64,000 nucleotides of DNA from NCBI RefSeq assembly GCF_042100115.1, contig NC_091274.1, forward strand, positions 1,922,001 through 1,986,000, written 5' to 3'. The notes beneath the pieces were generated by a model. That model was given only the letters and a program-made list of their open reading frames with translations. It ran no database searches and was not told the DNA's origin. Every line of letters starts with the position of its first letter. Position 1 is the first letter of the stretch. This stretch comes from Alternaria dauci. Lineage: Eukaryota > Ascomycota > Dothideomycetes > Pleosporales > Pleosporaceae. Of the stretch, positions 45,505-57,673 are shown in pieces. A program made the translations under genes and the position numbers.

Positions 45505-46710
45505 CTACTGCTTCCCATATATCTTCTTCAACCAAGGTGCGATCCTCTTAACCACCTCATCGGCAGACTTGTCAACAATCAAGCCAAGCTGCAATCAAGC
45601 TGAATGTGGTCCCTGCTTATTAGCCTTGTCGATCACCTACGGGTCTATTAGAGAGACGTGGCATCCCTCTATTTAGGTATAGCTATACCTATATATTCTA
45701 GGCCGCTAGTGAGCAGGGGCCACATCTAGCTTGATTGCAGCTTGGCTTGATTGTTGACAAGTCTGCTCATCGGGAGCCTCATACATAACCCAATGCGCGG
45801 AATTAATTATCTCCGCCTCCTCTAAATGAGGCAACAGCTGCTCCTTGTACGGGTCCATCATCTCTGGTGGGCAAACCGAGTCGTCCTTACACCCAATATA
45901 CAGCGCAGGAACGTTGACAACTACCCTGCCGGGCGGGAGGTCTCTGTCGCTCGAGCTCTGGAGGTTCAGTACCATTGCGTGGTACCAGCACTGCGGCCCT
46001 TCAAATCCGTCTCTTGTCATACGATCGATGAACGTCTGTTTGAACAGCGGATCCTTGGCATAGGGGCGCAGTTCGTGGTCATGACCTCCGTTGCTCAAGT
46101 AGTCTCGCATAGCACCTGGGACGGTAAAGAGCTCAGCCATAGTCTGTCCCTCGCCATGTTGCGCGCAGAAAGTGCGCTCAAGGTTGTTGTAGAGTAGCTT
46201 AGCACCGTCTTTGGCTGCAAAAACGTCCTAATAGGAGAAGACCTCTGTGCCCATCATCTCTTTGGTCATGGCGTTGAACTTCTTAAGATCAAAGTCATCA
46301 CCAGTACATGGGTAATAAGCCACGCTGAGATTGATGAGACCGACAACTCTGTCTGGGTAGTGGTTGTAGAGGCGCGAGGCAGCGGTGGAGCCCCAATCGT
46401 GGCCAATGGAAACAATATTCTTCGCTCCTTCGGCGTCGGCAATCTCGATGATATCTTTAGCCATCTTGTGGAATTGATACTCGGCAGGATCAGTCGGTTT
46501 GTCTGTGCCATCGTACCCGAGCATGTCCGGGATGATCATGGGATGGTTTGTGGAGCGGAGGCCTGTTGCCACATCTTTCCACATCGCTGCATGGTCTGGC
46601 CAGCCATGGTGGAAGATAAGCGTTGGTAATGACTTGTCGCCGTCAGCTACATAATACGTATAAATGTATTTTCGCGAGGTTTGCAGAATCTTCTTCTGGA
46701 AAGCATCCAT
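45505..46710 (-). pseudogene. Soluble epoxide hydrolase, disrupted
   Basis: From ATG 46710 the protein shows an alpha/beta hydrolase: oxyanion motif HHGWPDH, nucleophile Asp in GHDWGS, acid Asp in CKDDSVCPP, catalytic His in SAHWVMYEAP. It would convert epoxides to diols in the cytosol. Two lesions break it. A TAG at 46228-46230 interrupts the frame, at a place where relatives have an aromatic residue before DVF; downstream the frame continues without shift. A 202-base MITE (45564-45765) inserted after APDE replaces the C-terminus. The native end, VVKRIAPWLKKIYGKQ and a stop at 45505, survives beyond the MITE in the same frame once the MITE and one duplicated flank are ignored. A TATA box lies upstream. 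Confidence 0.85.
45564..45765. mobile_element. hAT-like MITE with 8-base target duplication
   Basis: A 202-base non-coding element. Its ends are near-perfect inverted repeats of about 54 bases starting CAGACTTGTCAACAATCAAG, around a ~94-base centre with a small palindrome (AGGTATAGCTATACCT). It is flanked by the identical octamer CTCATCGG at 45556-45563 and 45766-45773. Ends beginning CAG and 8-base duplications are the mark of hAT transposition. It encodes no protein and would need a transposase supplied elsewhere. Confidence 0.88.
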
Positions 46711-46774
46711 TTTGCTTCGTTGACGTCTTCGACCAACTGCGTATGTTTGTGTGTGAGTGTGGGTAGATCTGGGC

Positions 46775-46782
46775 TATATATA
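46775..46782 (-). promoter_or_regulatory. TATA box of the epoxide hydrolase gene
   Basis: TATATATA lies about 65 bases upstream of the start codon on the minus strand. The promoter thus survives although the gene is broken. Confidence 0.55.
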
Positions 46783-47319
46783 CTCAATCTTGCACACGAT
46801 ATTTATGCCAGATCAAATGCGCGCTTCATTAGTAATCACAGATGACAGGGTGAAAATGCTTCTAAGAGCTATTATTAGTCATTAGTTTACTAACAAAACG
46901 GCTTGTTACTCATGCGCGGATTGAGAGCGCGGCGCGAATTTGACTTACAAATGCGTTTAAGTGGTAGCTGTCGCAGGCGGAACAATATCGTGAACATAAA
47001 CTGTGTTACTAACCGTGCCGTGCCCACTTTCATAGTAAGGCCAATCACGGTATCTAATTATTGCATCACGAAATCCGTCTTTAATTAATTATCACAGCTC
47101 TCTACTAAATACTAATTAGTGGAGTTTCCTTTCATGCAATAGTCAAGCACATTGCAGGATATACGTAGTGAAATTTAAGAAACTTACCTAGTAGGTATCA
47201 AGGCCCTATAGCATATGTAAAGCCATTAATTGTTACTTGCAAATGCCGGTTGTTGTACAAATATCAGTTATAGTGCCCGTGCGCGGGTCGAGCTACTTCG
47301 CGGGTTGAGCCCCCCCCCC
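46783..47319. other. Island edge, no gene
   Basis: Upstream of the epoxide hydrolase and increasingly AT-rich. It ends in a run of ten C at 47310-47319 that marks the start of the RIP-damaged repeat. Confidence 0.5.
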
Positions 47320-48315
47320 ACTAATATTACATCCTAACTTTAATATAATGTTACTCTACTAATATAGATCTAATTTAAGAAGTAGTTAAATATTTAAATT
47401 TATAAAAACTTAGAGATAACTTCTTATACTATAAAGTTACTAAAAAGTTTAGAGTTAATTAAATAATACTATTATAAAGATGTAGAGGTGTATAGTAATT
47501 ATAATATAACTAGGTATACTATTAGCTCTCTCTTAAACCTATAATAAGAGGATAACTTATTAGGATATATAAAAAGATATATAAGGGATAGCTTACTAAC
47601 TATATAAAGCGTTTTAAAAATTTTTAGTAGTATAGTTATATAGTAAAAGGTCTCTAATAGCTAGGTAAACTAGTTTTAATATTACTATCCTAATAGGCTT
47701 ACTGTGGTAGAAAAACTAGGGGAAGTGTAAGTAGTTAAAGAACTATTAGGCTTAGGGGTAGTATAGGAAAAAGAGGCCCTATAGAAACTAGCTAAATAGT
47801 ATTTAGCTATAAGATAATAATAATAATATATACTCCTTTTAATATTTCTATATCTACTTACTATATTAAGTACCTATTCCTAATAGAGAATTAGTAATAA
47901 AATACTCTACTATATATAATAACTAATTAAAACTTAAACCTTATAACCTTTTAACCTTAGGAAAGCTATAAGTATTTACTAAGTATAAAATCTATCTAAA
48001 GACTTTATAAGACGCTCTATCTTATAGTCTTAGATAGTAGGAGAAATTAGAATAGATATAGTATAGAATAAGTAAGAAATATTAAGAGAATAGTAATAGT
48101 ATATAGTAACCTAAAGAATATTTTATAATAAAAAAGTATAAAGACTAGAGAATATAAATAAATAGGGATATAGAAAGACCCCTAAGAAGTAAGAAAGATA
48201 TAATAGAGGTACTAAGTTACTAATAATACTAGGATTATAACTAGAGTATAGCTACGCTATATAAGGTAGTATATTATAAAAAAAGTATAGGCTAGGATAA
48301 TAATCCTTTAGATAG
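47320..48315. repeat. RIP-saturated repeat, left flank of Gypsy copy 2
   Basis: Its first ~110 bases share an obvious, imperfect match with the inverted end at 41,166, including TATAGATCTAATTTAAGAAG. Copy 2 interrupts it at 48,315. Family unknown and no open frame. Confidence 0.65.
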
Positions 48316-48547
48316 TGTAACGTATAGGATACAGCTTAGCTAGAAGGGTACTAAGGTCCTAATATAATTACTTCTCTTATTATCTTTATAAAGGAGGAAC
48401 TTACTCTTAACCTACGCTTTACGCGTAAGAAGACTAGTAAGAATTATTATTATTACTTCCCTTAGTATACTATTAGAATATAGAGCTATCCCCTACTATT
48501 CTTTTATAGTATAAAGTAAATACTATTACCTATAACTACCCCTTATA
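48316..48547 (+). repeat. 5' LTR of copy 2
   Basis: Starts TGTAACGTATAGGATACAGC and ends CCCCTTATA (RIP form of TTACA). It is near identical to 54,723-54,954, and I see only transitions between them. Confidence 0.85.
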
Positions 48548-51500
48548 TAATAATTCTTCTCTCCTATAGGGTAAATAGTCTAAGGATAGCTCCCTTAACG
48601 TAATCTACTACCTAAGCTAAGGTAGAGAGCTAAAGTTCTAGCCTTTTAAGCTTAATATAAATACTACGTAGTAAATACGCGCTACTAGTAGAAAATATAC
48701 TTATAATACTAGAGGAGCGTATTATAGCTATTAAGAAATAATAGGATAAACTACTTACCTTCTAATAGCTACGTAAGCTAGATAATAAAGTTATATAGCT
48801 AGAGGAAATAGGATAAAGTATACTATAAGTAGAAGTAAGCTATATTACCCTTAGTACTAAGGATCCTATTATATATACCTAACGTATACCTAAACCTATA
48901 AGCGCTATACACCTAAAATATATTTTAAAACCTAAGGACCCTATAGAGTACTAGGGAAAAATAATTAAAGAATATTATAAATTTATTTATTCTTATAAGA
49001 TAGCTTTTTAACTACTACTATAAGAGTTTTCTACTAACTATAATAAAGTTTTATAGTCTATATAGTATATAAGAGGAGAACCTAAAGAGCTTTAGTACGT
49101 ATACTATAAGTATATATTTAAAGTATAAGGGGAAGATCCTACTTAGGAATACTTTAAGTAGTACCTACTTAACTTACTCTCTAATCCTATTAACTATAGT
49201 CTTAAAGTAGCTATAGCGTATAATAATACTATATAGTAAAAAGACTAGATAGTTTACTCTTTTACTATCTACCTAGAAGTTCTAGAAGACTAACTCCCTA
49301 CTTATATTAAGGAGTAAAGGGTATAATACTTATTTATAAAACTATAGCCTAAGTTATAGTAAGCTATTACTAACTATTACTAAGTTCTAGCTACTAGAGA
49401 GGACCTTATTATATTAGTATCTATACTTAAAAGAAACTTACGTAGAGTAGCCCTTATATATAAATAATAGGCCTAAAGCGCTTATAAAGGAAAGTATAGA
49501 GAGGCTCTTTCTCTAACTCTATAGTATAACCTACTAAAGAAGCTAAAAGATAATAGCTTAATTATATACTTTAAGTACTAGAAGAAGGGGTACTATACTA
49601 ATAAGTACTAAAGTAGTAACCTAAACTAAGTACTTATTAATATTAACTAAGTAGGAAAAGGGTAAGCCTCCTTAAAAATTTAAGATTAGTATAGTAATTA
49701 CTAATTAATATCTTACTAGGTATAAAGCGTATATATAGTATATAAGTAGAATCTAGTTAAGAAAAAAAACTTAGGGTTATTCTTAATCCTTAAGTAGATA
49801 TTAGTCTAATTAATTAAATTACTACTATAGAAATAGGTATAAAGCCTATAGAGAATATAGAGCTCCTAAGATTAGGATAGATTAGTCTATAATATTAAGG
49901 CACCTATATAGTATACGCGTTCTAGGTATACTTATTAAATAATAATAGTATAGAATACCTTACCTAAGTAACTATATATAAGGTAGATAAAAAAGGACTT
50001 CCTCTTCTCCTAAGGAATCCTTTTCTTAAATAAGAGGATATTTCTATTAATTATAGGTACTAAAAATAGTACTAAGGATTAACTAAAGCTAATATCTAGT
50101 TAGTAAGTATAGAGACTCTCTAAAAAAGTAAAAAGGATTCTAGTTTTACCTACCTCTTAGGAACTCTCTAATTAACTAATACTTTCTTAGACTATAATAC
50201 GTATGTATATAATATCTATATAGCGTAGGAACTACGTATCCCTAATACTTTATTAGAATATATAGATATATTTAATAATATAAAGGCTATAACTCTTCTA
50301 AGTTATAAGAGTTTAGATTATATAATTCCTATCTAACTAGGTAAAGAGTTACTATATAGACTACTCTATATACTCTCTTTATATAAGCTTTAACTACTTT
50401 ATAAATATATAGAAGAGGCTCTTTATAAGGGATAGATCTAATATAGTACTAGCCTTATAGGCTTACTAATTATCTTTATACTAAAGAAAGATAGTATACT
50501 TTACCTTTATATAGATTATAGAGGTCTAAATATAGTTATTATAAAAGACTATTACTTACTCCTACTTATTAGAGAGATACTAGATTACTTATTAAGCGTA
50601 TAATACTATATAATACTAGATCTTAAGGACCCCTACTATCGTATATAAATAAAAGTAAGAGATAAATAGAAGATAGCTTTTTAAACTTAATATAGCTACT
50701 TTAAGTACTTAGTTATACCTTTTAGGCTAACTAATACTCTAGTAAGCTTTTAGGCCTATATTAATAAGGTGTTAAGTAGATATTTAGACTATATTTATAT
50801 AGTTTACTTTAATAATATTCTTATCTATACTTATAATAATAATCTTAAGCTATACTAGCGCGTAGTACACGCTATACTTTAGTCCTTTAGGGAAGCTAAA
50901 CTTTATATAAACCTAAAAAAGTATACCTTTATAGCTACTAAAGTCTATTTCTTAGGATTTATTATTATAAGGAGTAGTATTCGCGCTAATCTTATACGTG
51001 TAGAGATAGTACTCTAATAGCTAACCCTAACTAGTATTAAGGAGCTATAATCCTTCTTAGGGTTTACTAATTTCTATTAATACTTTATTAAGTGCTATAC
51101 TTAGGAAATAGCCCCCCTTACTAATATTCTAAAAGGGAATTAAGTTTTCTACTAAGATAATACTATAGAAGCTACCTATCCTACACTACTTTAATAAATT
51201 ACTATAGATTTATATTAAGATAGATACCTTAATATTTATAATCTTAGGTATACTTTCTTAGCTATTTAAAGATAAGAAATAGTACCTAGTAGTATTTATC
51301 TTAAGAAAGCTTTAGGCTATAGAACTAAATTATAAGGTATATAATCTAGAACTTCTAGCTATAGTATATAGCTTTAAGTAGTAGTAGTATTACTTAGAAA
51401 GTACTTATAATACTATCTAAGTTTTAATAAATTATAATAACTTACGCTCTATATATACTATATAGAGGCTTAACCCCTATTAAGTATATTAGGTACTCTA

Positions 51501-53445
51501 TTTAAGAGTATTTAATTTTAAAGTAAAATACTATTTAGGGAATACTAACCTAGTAGATAGACCCTTAAGAAGAGTAGATTATAAGTAAGAGAATATATCC
51601 TTAACTTAGTTATTACCTACCTTATAGAATAAGCTTCTAGTAAGGAATAAACTTAGTAGAGTAAGAGGATCTATACTTAGGCTTAGTCTAGTAAGTATAT
51701 ATAAGATATATATTACTAATATTTATAGAACTAGTTATATCCCTACTACTAGTACTATAGGATATATACTATACGTACTACGCTTACTAGCTAAGGTATT
51801 AGTTAGTAGTAAACTTATATTAGTAGAGTCTAAAGCTTTACTAGATATTCTACTCTAGTTATAGTAAAGGGATACCTTTACTTAGTAGTAAGTTATAGAC
51901 TCTAAGTAGGTTTTATATACTTAAAGCTATAGAGGTATATAAGTTTAGTATACTAATTATAAGGAAGTCCTAAGATATAATAGTAGAATTTATATTCTAA
52001 AGGAACTAGCTATTAGGTAGGAAATTTTATCCTAATACTATAATATATATATAGTAGGCTACTTTAGTATATATAGGACACTTAAGCTTATTAGTAGGTA
52101 CTACTATTAGCTATTACTTAGCTAAGATATCTAGGAATATATAAGGACTTATACTATATATTAAAGAAGTAAAGCTATATAGTATAGTAAATATAGTAAG
52201 CTAGTATTACTACTAATCCTAGAGGATATCTTTAAGGAAGTCTCTTTAGATTTTATTATAAGATTACTACTATTAAAAAATAGATTAGGTTACGTCTTTA
52301 ATATAGTACTTATAATTATAAACTACTTCTCTAAGATAGTTATCTATAAACCTACTTTAAAAACCTAGGATATAAAATAGTTTATAGAATCCTACTTTAA
52401 TTAGGTTATTTTAAAATATAGAGTATAGAAAGGTATTATATTAGACTAAGGCTTAGTATTTACTTCTATATTTTAGATAGAGATCTACTACTAACTATAA
52501 GTAAAGTATAGGCTTAGTATAGCCTTCTATCTATAGATAGATAGGTAAACTAAATACTAGAATTAGACTATAGAGTAATACTTAAGAATTTTTATATCTA
52601 CAAAATAAGATAACAAGGTCTAATTATTATTAATAGTATAATTTACTTATAATAACTCTATTTATAAATTAATAAAAGCTACTCCTTTCTACCTTATTTA
52701 TAGTAAGTACCCCTTACTTATAACACCTCCTAAGGATAGTAGGTAAGAAGGGGAGGTACTAGATATAGTAGATAAAGTTTAGCGTATATATAGCGTATAT
52801 ATAGTAGTAATAGATTATCTATTAAAAGTATAAGAGTATTAAAGCTACTACTATAATAAGAAATATAAGCTAAATATTTTTTATAAAGGATACCTTATTC
52901 TCATTAGTATAAAGTATATTAACTTAGTTAATTAACTTAGTAAAAAGCTTTCTAGTAAGTATATTAGACTATTTTAAGTCTAGAACGTAGTTAGGTTATA
53001 GGTATATTACTTACTTCTACTACCTTATTATTATATTTATAATATCTTCTACGTATCTCTTCTAGAATATTAGAATTCTAGGAAAAATAATAATAATAAT
53101 ATATAACTACTAGAAGTTACCTTAGAAGGTTATGAAGTTTAGTAATTATAAAAAATCATTATAAAATATATAAGAAAAGGCTAGTTATAGTACTAGCTAA
53201 GATAGAAAGGATATAATAAATCCTAAAATACTTAGACCCTAGCCTCTAACTTTAAAGATATAGAAGAACTACTCTAAGACTTTAAAGTATTATAAAGCTT
53301 ATAGCGTATAAAGTAATAAAAAAAAGTATAATAAAAGAATTTATAATATACTTAAGGCGTAAATCCTATAGTATAGGATTTTAGGTATCTATATATATAG
53401 AAAGTAAAAAATATAAAAAAGGAAAAAATTAAGCCTTACTATCCT

Positions 53446-53545
53446 TATTATCTTAACTACCCTTACTATCCTCCTTACCCTTACTATCTTTATTACCCTT
53501 ACTATCTCTACTATCTTTACTACCCTTACTATCCTTACCTACGCT
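53446..53545 (-). repeat. Imperfect tandem repeat in copy 2, after pol
   Basis: Units of the form CCCTTACTATC recur many times. On the minus strand they read as Asp-Ser-Lys-Gly-like repeats with a few stops, which suggests that a low-complexity antisense reading frame once lay here, between pol and the 3' LTR. Confidence 0.45.
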
Positions 53546-53620
53546 ATACTTAGACCTAGCGTCTTCTAGCTATATAGCTAGCGCGTTAGTAGTACTATCC
53601 TTACTCTCCCTATCTAATAG

Positions 53621-53621
53621 A

Positions 53622-53648
<27 letters not shown>
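53621..53648. repeat. ATT microsatellite in copy 2
   Basis: About nine perfect ATT units. Confidence 0.85.
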
Positions 53649-53652
<4 letters not shown>

Positions 53653-54722
53653 TACTACTAGTACTATTCTAGAAAAAGTTAGTTAAGATAAATAAAGTTA
53701 GAAGATAAAGTATAAGAGTATACTATAATTACTATATAACTAACTAGCTACTCTAAGGTAGTAGTAATCCTATACTACTTAACTAGAATTAGGCTAAGAA
53801 AGTTAAAGGAGGTTATAGGAATCTAGGTAGGAACTCCTAGAGGAGTCCTAGAGTAAGTAGTAATATATTAGTAGTTAGTAAGCTCTAAGTTAAACTAGTA
53901 CTATATACGTATAAGCTTAATACTTATATAAAGTACTATAGTATTAGTCTTAAGAGTAGTAGTACCCCTTATAGTAGTATTATACTTTACGCGTAAGTAG
54001 TATAGATAATTAATATAAGTGTTTAAGTTAGTAAGAACTTATAAAGATTAGCTAAAGTATAATATACCTAAAAGACTTTAAAGAACTTACTAAAGTATAA
54101 CTACTATAGTTACTAGAACTATAGTAATTATAGTAATACTTATCTAGCTTCTTATAAATCTACTTTTACTTATAGATAGTTTAAGTGTAGTATAGGTAAG
54201 TTACGTAAGTAGTAATTATATTAGTATACTTATTACTATTACTCTAAGTAGATACTATAGTATTCTAGAGGTAGGACTTCTTAATATATTATAGATTAAG
54301 ATAATAAACTATATTAGGAAGCTTATAGCTTATGTAGAGAGTATAATTAAGGTATATATTAGTATTAGTATAAAGGTGTTAAGTAAGGTATTAGAAAAAT
54401 TTCTATTATAATAAATAATAAATAGATAGTTACTAAAAATTCTATAACCCTAAAGAGGAAGTAAATAAAAAGTTACCTTTACTATAATAAAGTAAAAGTG
54501 TAAGGGTAACTTATCCTAAAATCCTTAGTTACCTTTATATTACTCTTAGACTTAGTAATAAGTATAATATACTCTACCCTAATACTATATCTATATAGCG
54601 TAAGATAGACGCGCGTAAGATAGACTAAAAGACTAGATACTCTTTTCCTATTTTCTAATAAAGATTTTAGGTTTTTATTAAGGCTAAGACTATTAAGGAC
54701 GCTAGCCTAAGAGGGGAGGTTC

Positions 54723-54954
54723 TATAATATATAGGATATAGCTTAGCTAGAAGGGTACTAAGGTCCTAATATAATTACTTCTCTTATTATCTCTATAGAG
54801 GAGGAACTTACTCTTAACCTATACTTTACGCGTAAGAAGACTAGTAAGAATTATTATTATTACTTCCCCTAGTATACTATTAGAATATAGAGCTATCCCC
54901 TACTATTCTCTTATAGTATAAAGTAAATACTATTACTTATAACTACCCCTTATA
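54723..54954 (+). repeat. 3' LTR of copy 2
   Basis: Starts TATAATATATAGGATATAGC, the transition-mutated form of the 5' LTR start. It is followed by the GATAG duplication. Confidence 0.85.
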
Positions 54955-57198
54955 GATAGCTATATAGATAAAGAATTTAATAGAGTGTATATAGATAGGC
55001 TAAATAATATATAAGGCTAAGAATAATAGTAATAACCTCTATAGAGTACTACTAATAAGAAAAAAACTAATAATAAATAATTAGATTAATAAACTAAAGA
55101 TAGCTAACTAAGATAATATCTTAGGATATATAAAGTAAAGGGTAATTACTTTATTAGTAAAAGACTTTTAGATATATAAGTAACTAACTAGTTAAACCTA
55201 AGTACTACTTTATATAGTACTTACGCTCTTTATTATAGCCCTTACTATACTTATTATATATATCGCGCAGATAAGTAAGAACTAATAAGTAAAGAATAAG
55301 ATAGGTAAAAGAACCTAATCTGTTACTAAGCTACTAGCTAGAAGCTAAAATATAAATTAATTTACTTCTACTACTAAAATAAAGAAACTAGAAGCCTTAG
55401 CTAATAGTATAATAACGCTAGTAGATTTACTAAGTGTACTAGTAGTAATACTAAGAAGCTCTATTTCCTTAGATATTCTACTAGTATAGTCCCCTAATAA
55501 TAAAATAATAAAGGTCTTTTAAATAATAGTAACTTTACTCTAATAGCTAAGAAGCTAAGACCTAATAGTAGCTATATAACTCCTACTATACTTAACTAAA
55601 ATAGTTCTAGTCTTTAATAGTACTAATATTACTATATTCTTAGAATACTTTAAAGATATATCTAAGTATTATAAGTTTAGTAATACAGCTATAGTTAATA
55701 GGCTCTTAGCCTATTATAAATAGAAGTAGTAGACTATTATCTAAGCTTCTAATACTTATAATATAGCTTAGGTAAATAAGTTTTAGAAAGACTTTAGAGA
55801 AGTACTTAAAAGGTTATTTAAGAGTAATAACTAGAGCTAATAAGAAGTATAAGCTAAATACTTTAAATATTAGCTTCTCTAGTATTAAGTAAGGTCTAAT
55901 CTAAATATTAAAGAATACTTATAAGAGTTCTAGATCTATAGTAAGTATTATATTAAAGCTCTAACTATTAATAAAGAATACTAAAGTTTCTATCTAGTTA
56001 AGGGATTACTACTTAGATAAGTAACTAAAGTACTTAAGAGATTTAGCTTTAGAATTTATAGCCCCTAAGAGTTTAGTTATAAGAAGATTAGTAACTACCT
56101 AACTACTTACCTTAAAGTAAAAGAGGAAGTATATATACTTAACTTATTAGAGGTAATTAAAGAAATTACCCTTAAGGTAGAGTTTACCCTACCTAAGCTA
56201 ATAGCTATTTAGTATATACCTATAGTAAGCTATAACCTACCTAATATCTTTATATAAATTTTCTAAACCCTAAAATTATCTATCTTAATTAGAGAAGATA
56301 ATTAGTACTATTAACTAACTTAGTTACCCCCTAGAAAGGCCCCTACTAATATAGAAGTAGATAAGTTAGTTAATAAAATACTAAACCTAAGAATTAATTA
56401 GGCTAGCCTAGAACTTAAACCTTAGAAGCTATAATAAATATCTTAGGAAATAGAGCTTATAAGTAACTTAGGTATTTATATAGAAGTAGAATATAGAGTT
56501 AATAATATAATAAGCTAGAATCTCTTAATAAATAGTTAGGAACTTAAAAAGCTATAGCTAAAGGGTTAGTACTAATCCTACTAGTATAGTAGGTATTAAT
56601 AGAAGGGTTATTAGATTTATAATAACTAATTATATACTACTAATACCTAAGGCTACTAGAACTATAACTCCTAGTATAGTTAAGGTAGAAACTAAGTATA
56701 GTCTTTTAATATAGCTATAAACTACTATGTATATAATAAACTTAGTTACTATAAGAATAATTACCTTATACTATAAGTATTTATAGATAAAGGTTAAGTA
56801 TACCTTAATAAGTAATCTATACTTTAGTAAGGTATAGAAGAAAACTTATAAAGTAGAGTACTTAATCTTAGCTAATAGCTCTAGGCTAAGAATCTTTTAG
56901 TTTAGATTAAGAGGAGGTAGCTTAAATAAGATATTAACCTACTAACTATTATAGTACTATTTAAGGAAAAACCTCCTATAGTAATAGTAGAAAATAATAC
57001 TATCCTAGTATAGCTAATCCCTAATTCTACTAGAAGCCTTTAAGAAGATAAAGTAAACTAATACTAGAAATTATCTAGTATTTTTACTAAAGATAAGTTA
57101 GACTTTAGGCTATAGCTAACTACCCTTAGTAAATATAATAATAATATAGTTACTTCTACTATAATAATATATATAATAGTAGAATAGAAATCCTATCT
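54955..57198. repeat. RIP-saturated repeat with gag-like remnant
   Basis: It should continue the sequence split by copy 2, since the duplicated GATAG joins both sides. On the plus strand, around 55,640-55,850, phrases resembling a retroelement capsid (FKDISKYYKF, then RLLAYY) can be seen between stops. Another retrotransposon reading rightward is likely, cut at 57,198 by copy 3. No LTR could be delimited. Confidence 0.5.
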
Positions 57199-57673
57199 TA
57201 TTATAAGGTAATAAGGAGTTACTTCCCTTTTATATAGGTTATATAAAGGAAGACTATTAAGTAGATATAATAGATAAAAGTAAATCTAGGGTAGGGCTTA
57301 GATTATATAAAAGGAATAGTATTCTATTAAGACCTAGCTTCTAGGAGGCTAGTAAAGATTAGGAGGCTATAGCCCTCCTAGGCCTCCCTCCTAAAAGGGA
57401 GGGTAAAGAGGATAGGACCTAAGTTAATAAGTATAAGAATATATTAGATCTTATTATTATACTTACTATAGTTAACTTAAATAGTTTATCTCTTATATAG
57501 ATTATTAACTAGTTATTCTATTATTATAGAATTAGTATTAATTATCCTTTAGTTATAATAATAACTCTTTTCTACTTAATTATTCTATATCCTACCTTAT
57601 AGACTACTACTTTAGTCTACCTTACCTTAGTATAGACTAAGCTTAGAGAAGTATAGTAAACCCCTATATAATA
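57199..57673 (+). repeat. 5' LTR of copy 3
   Basis: Starts TATTATAAGGTAATAAGG (RIP form of TGTTACAAGGTAACAAGG on the minus strand of the young LTR) and ends CCCCTATATAATA. Reverse-complement match to the copy-1 LTRs. Confidence 0.85.

Larger units (their letters stand above)
48316..54954 (+). mobile_element. RIP-inactivated Ty3/Gypsy retrotransposon, copy 2
   Basis: 6,639 bases with 232-base LTRs and a perfect 5-base duplication GATAG (48311-48315 and 54955-54959). On the plus strand, damaged reverse transcriptase (a YFNNILIYT form of the catalytic box near 50,800), RNase H (near 51,250-51,550), integrase (near 52,000-52,600) and a chromodomain-like segment (about 53,120-53,280) follow in Gypsy order. 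All frames carry many stops, and Asp codons at the catalytic box read as Asn, as G-to-A RIP predicts. About 1.4 kb separates the chromodomain from the 3' LTR. It is not the same family as copies 1 and 3. Confidence 0.85.

Noticed and set aside
45440..45676. A 78-codon plus-strand frame at the left end of the MITE
   Set aside because: It is the complement of the displaced epoxide hydrolase C-terminus plus one MITE arm.
46228..46230. Programmed stop-codon readthrough in the epoxide hydrolase
   Set aside because: No readthrough context is evident. The gene also carries a MITE lesion and the stop fits a RIP-type change, so decay is simpler.
46903..47088. A 61-codon plus-strand frame at the island edge
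   Set aside because: No domain, no codon bias, and it lies in the AT-rising edge of the repeat tract.
53446..53545. The tandem repeats as a CRISPR-like array
   Set aside because: Units are ~11 bases without unique spacers and lie inside a eukaryotic retrotransposon.
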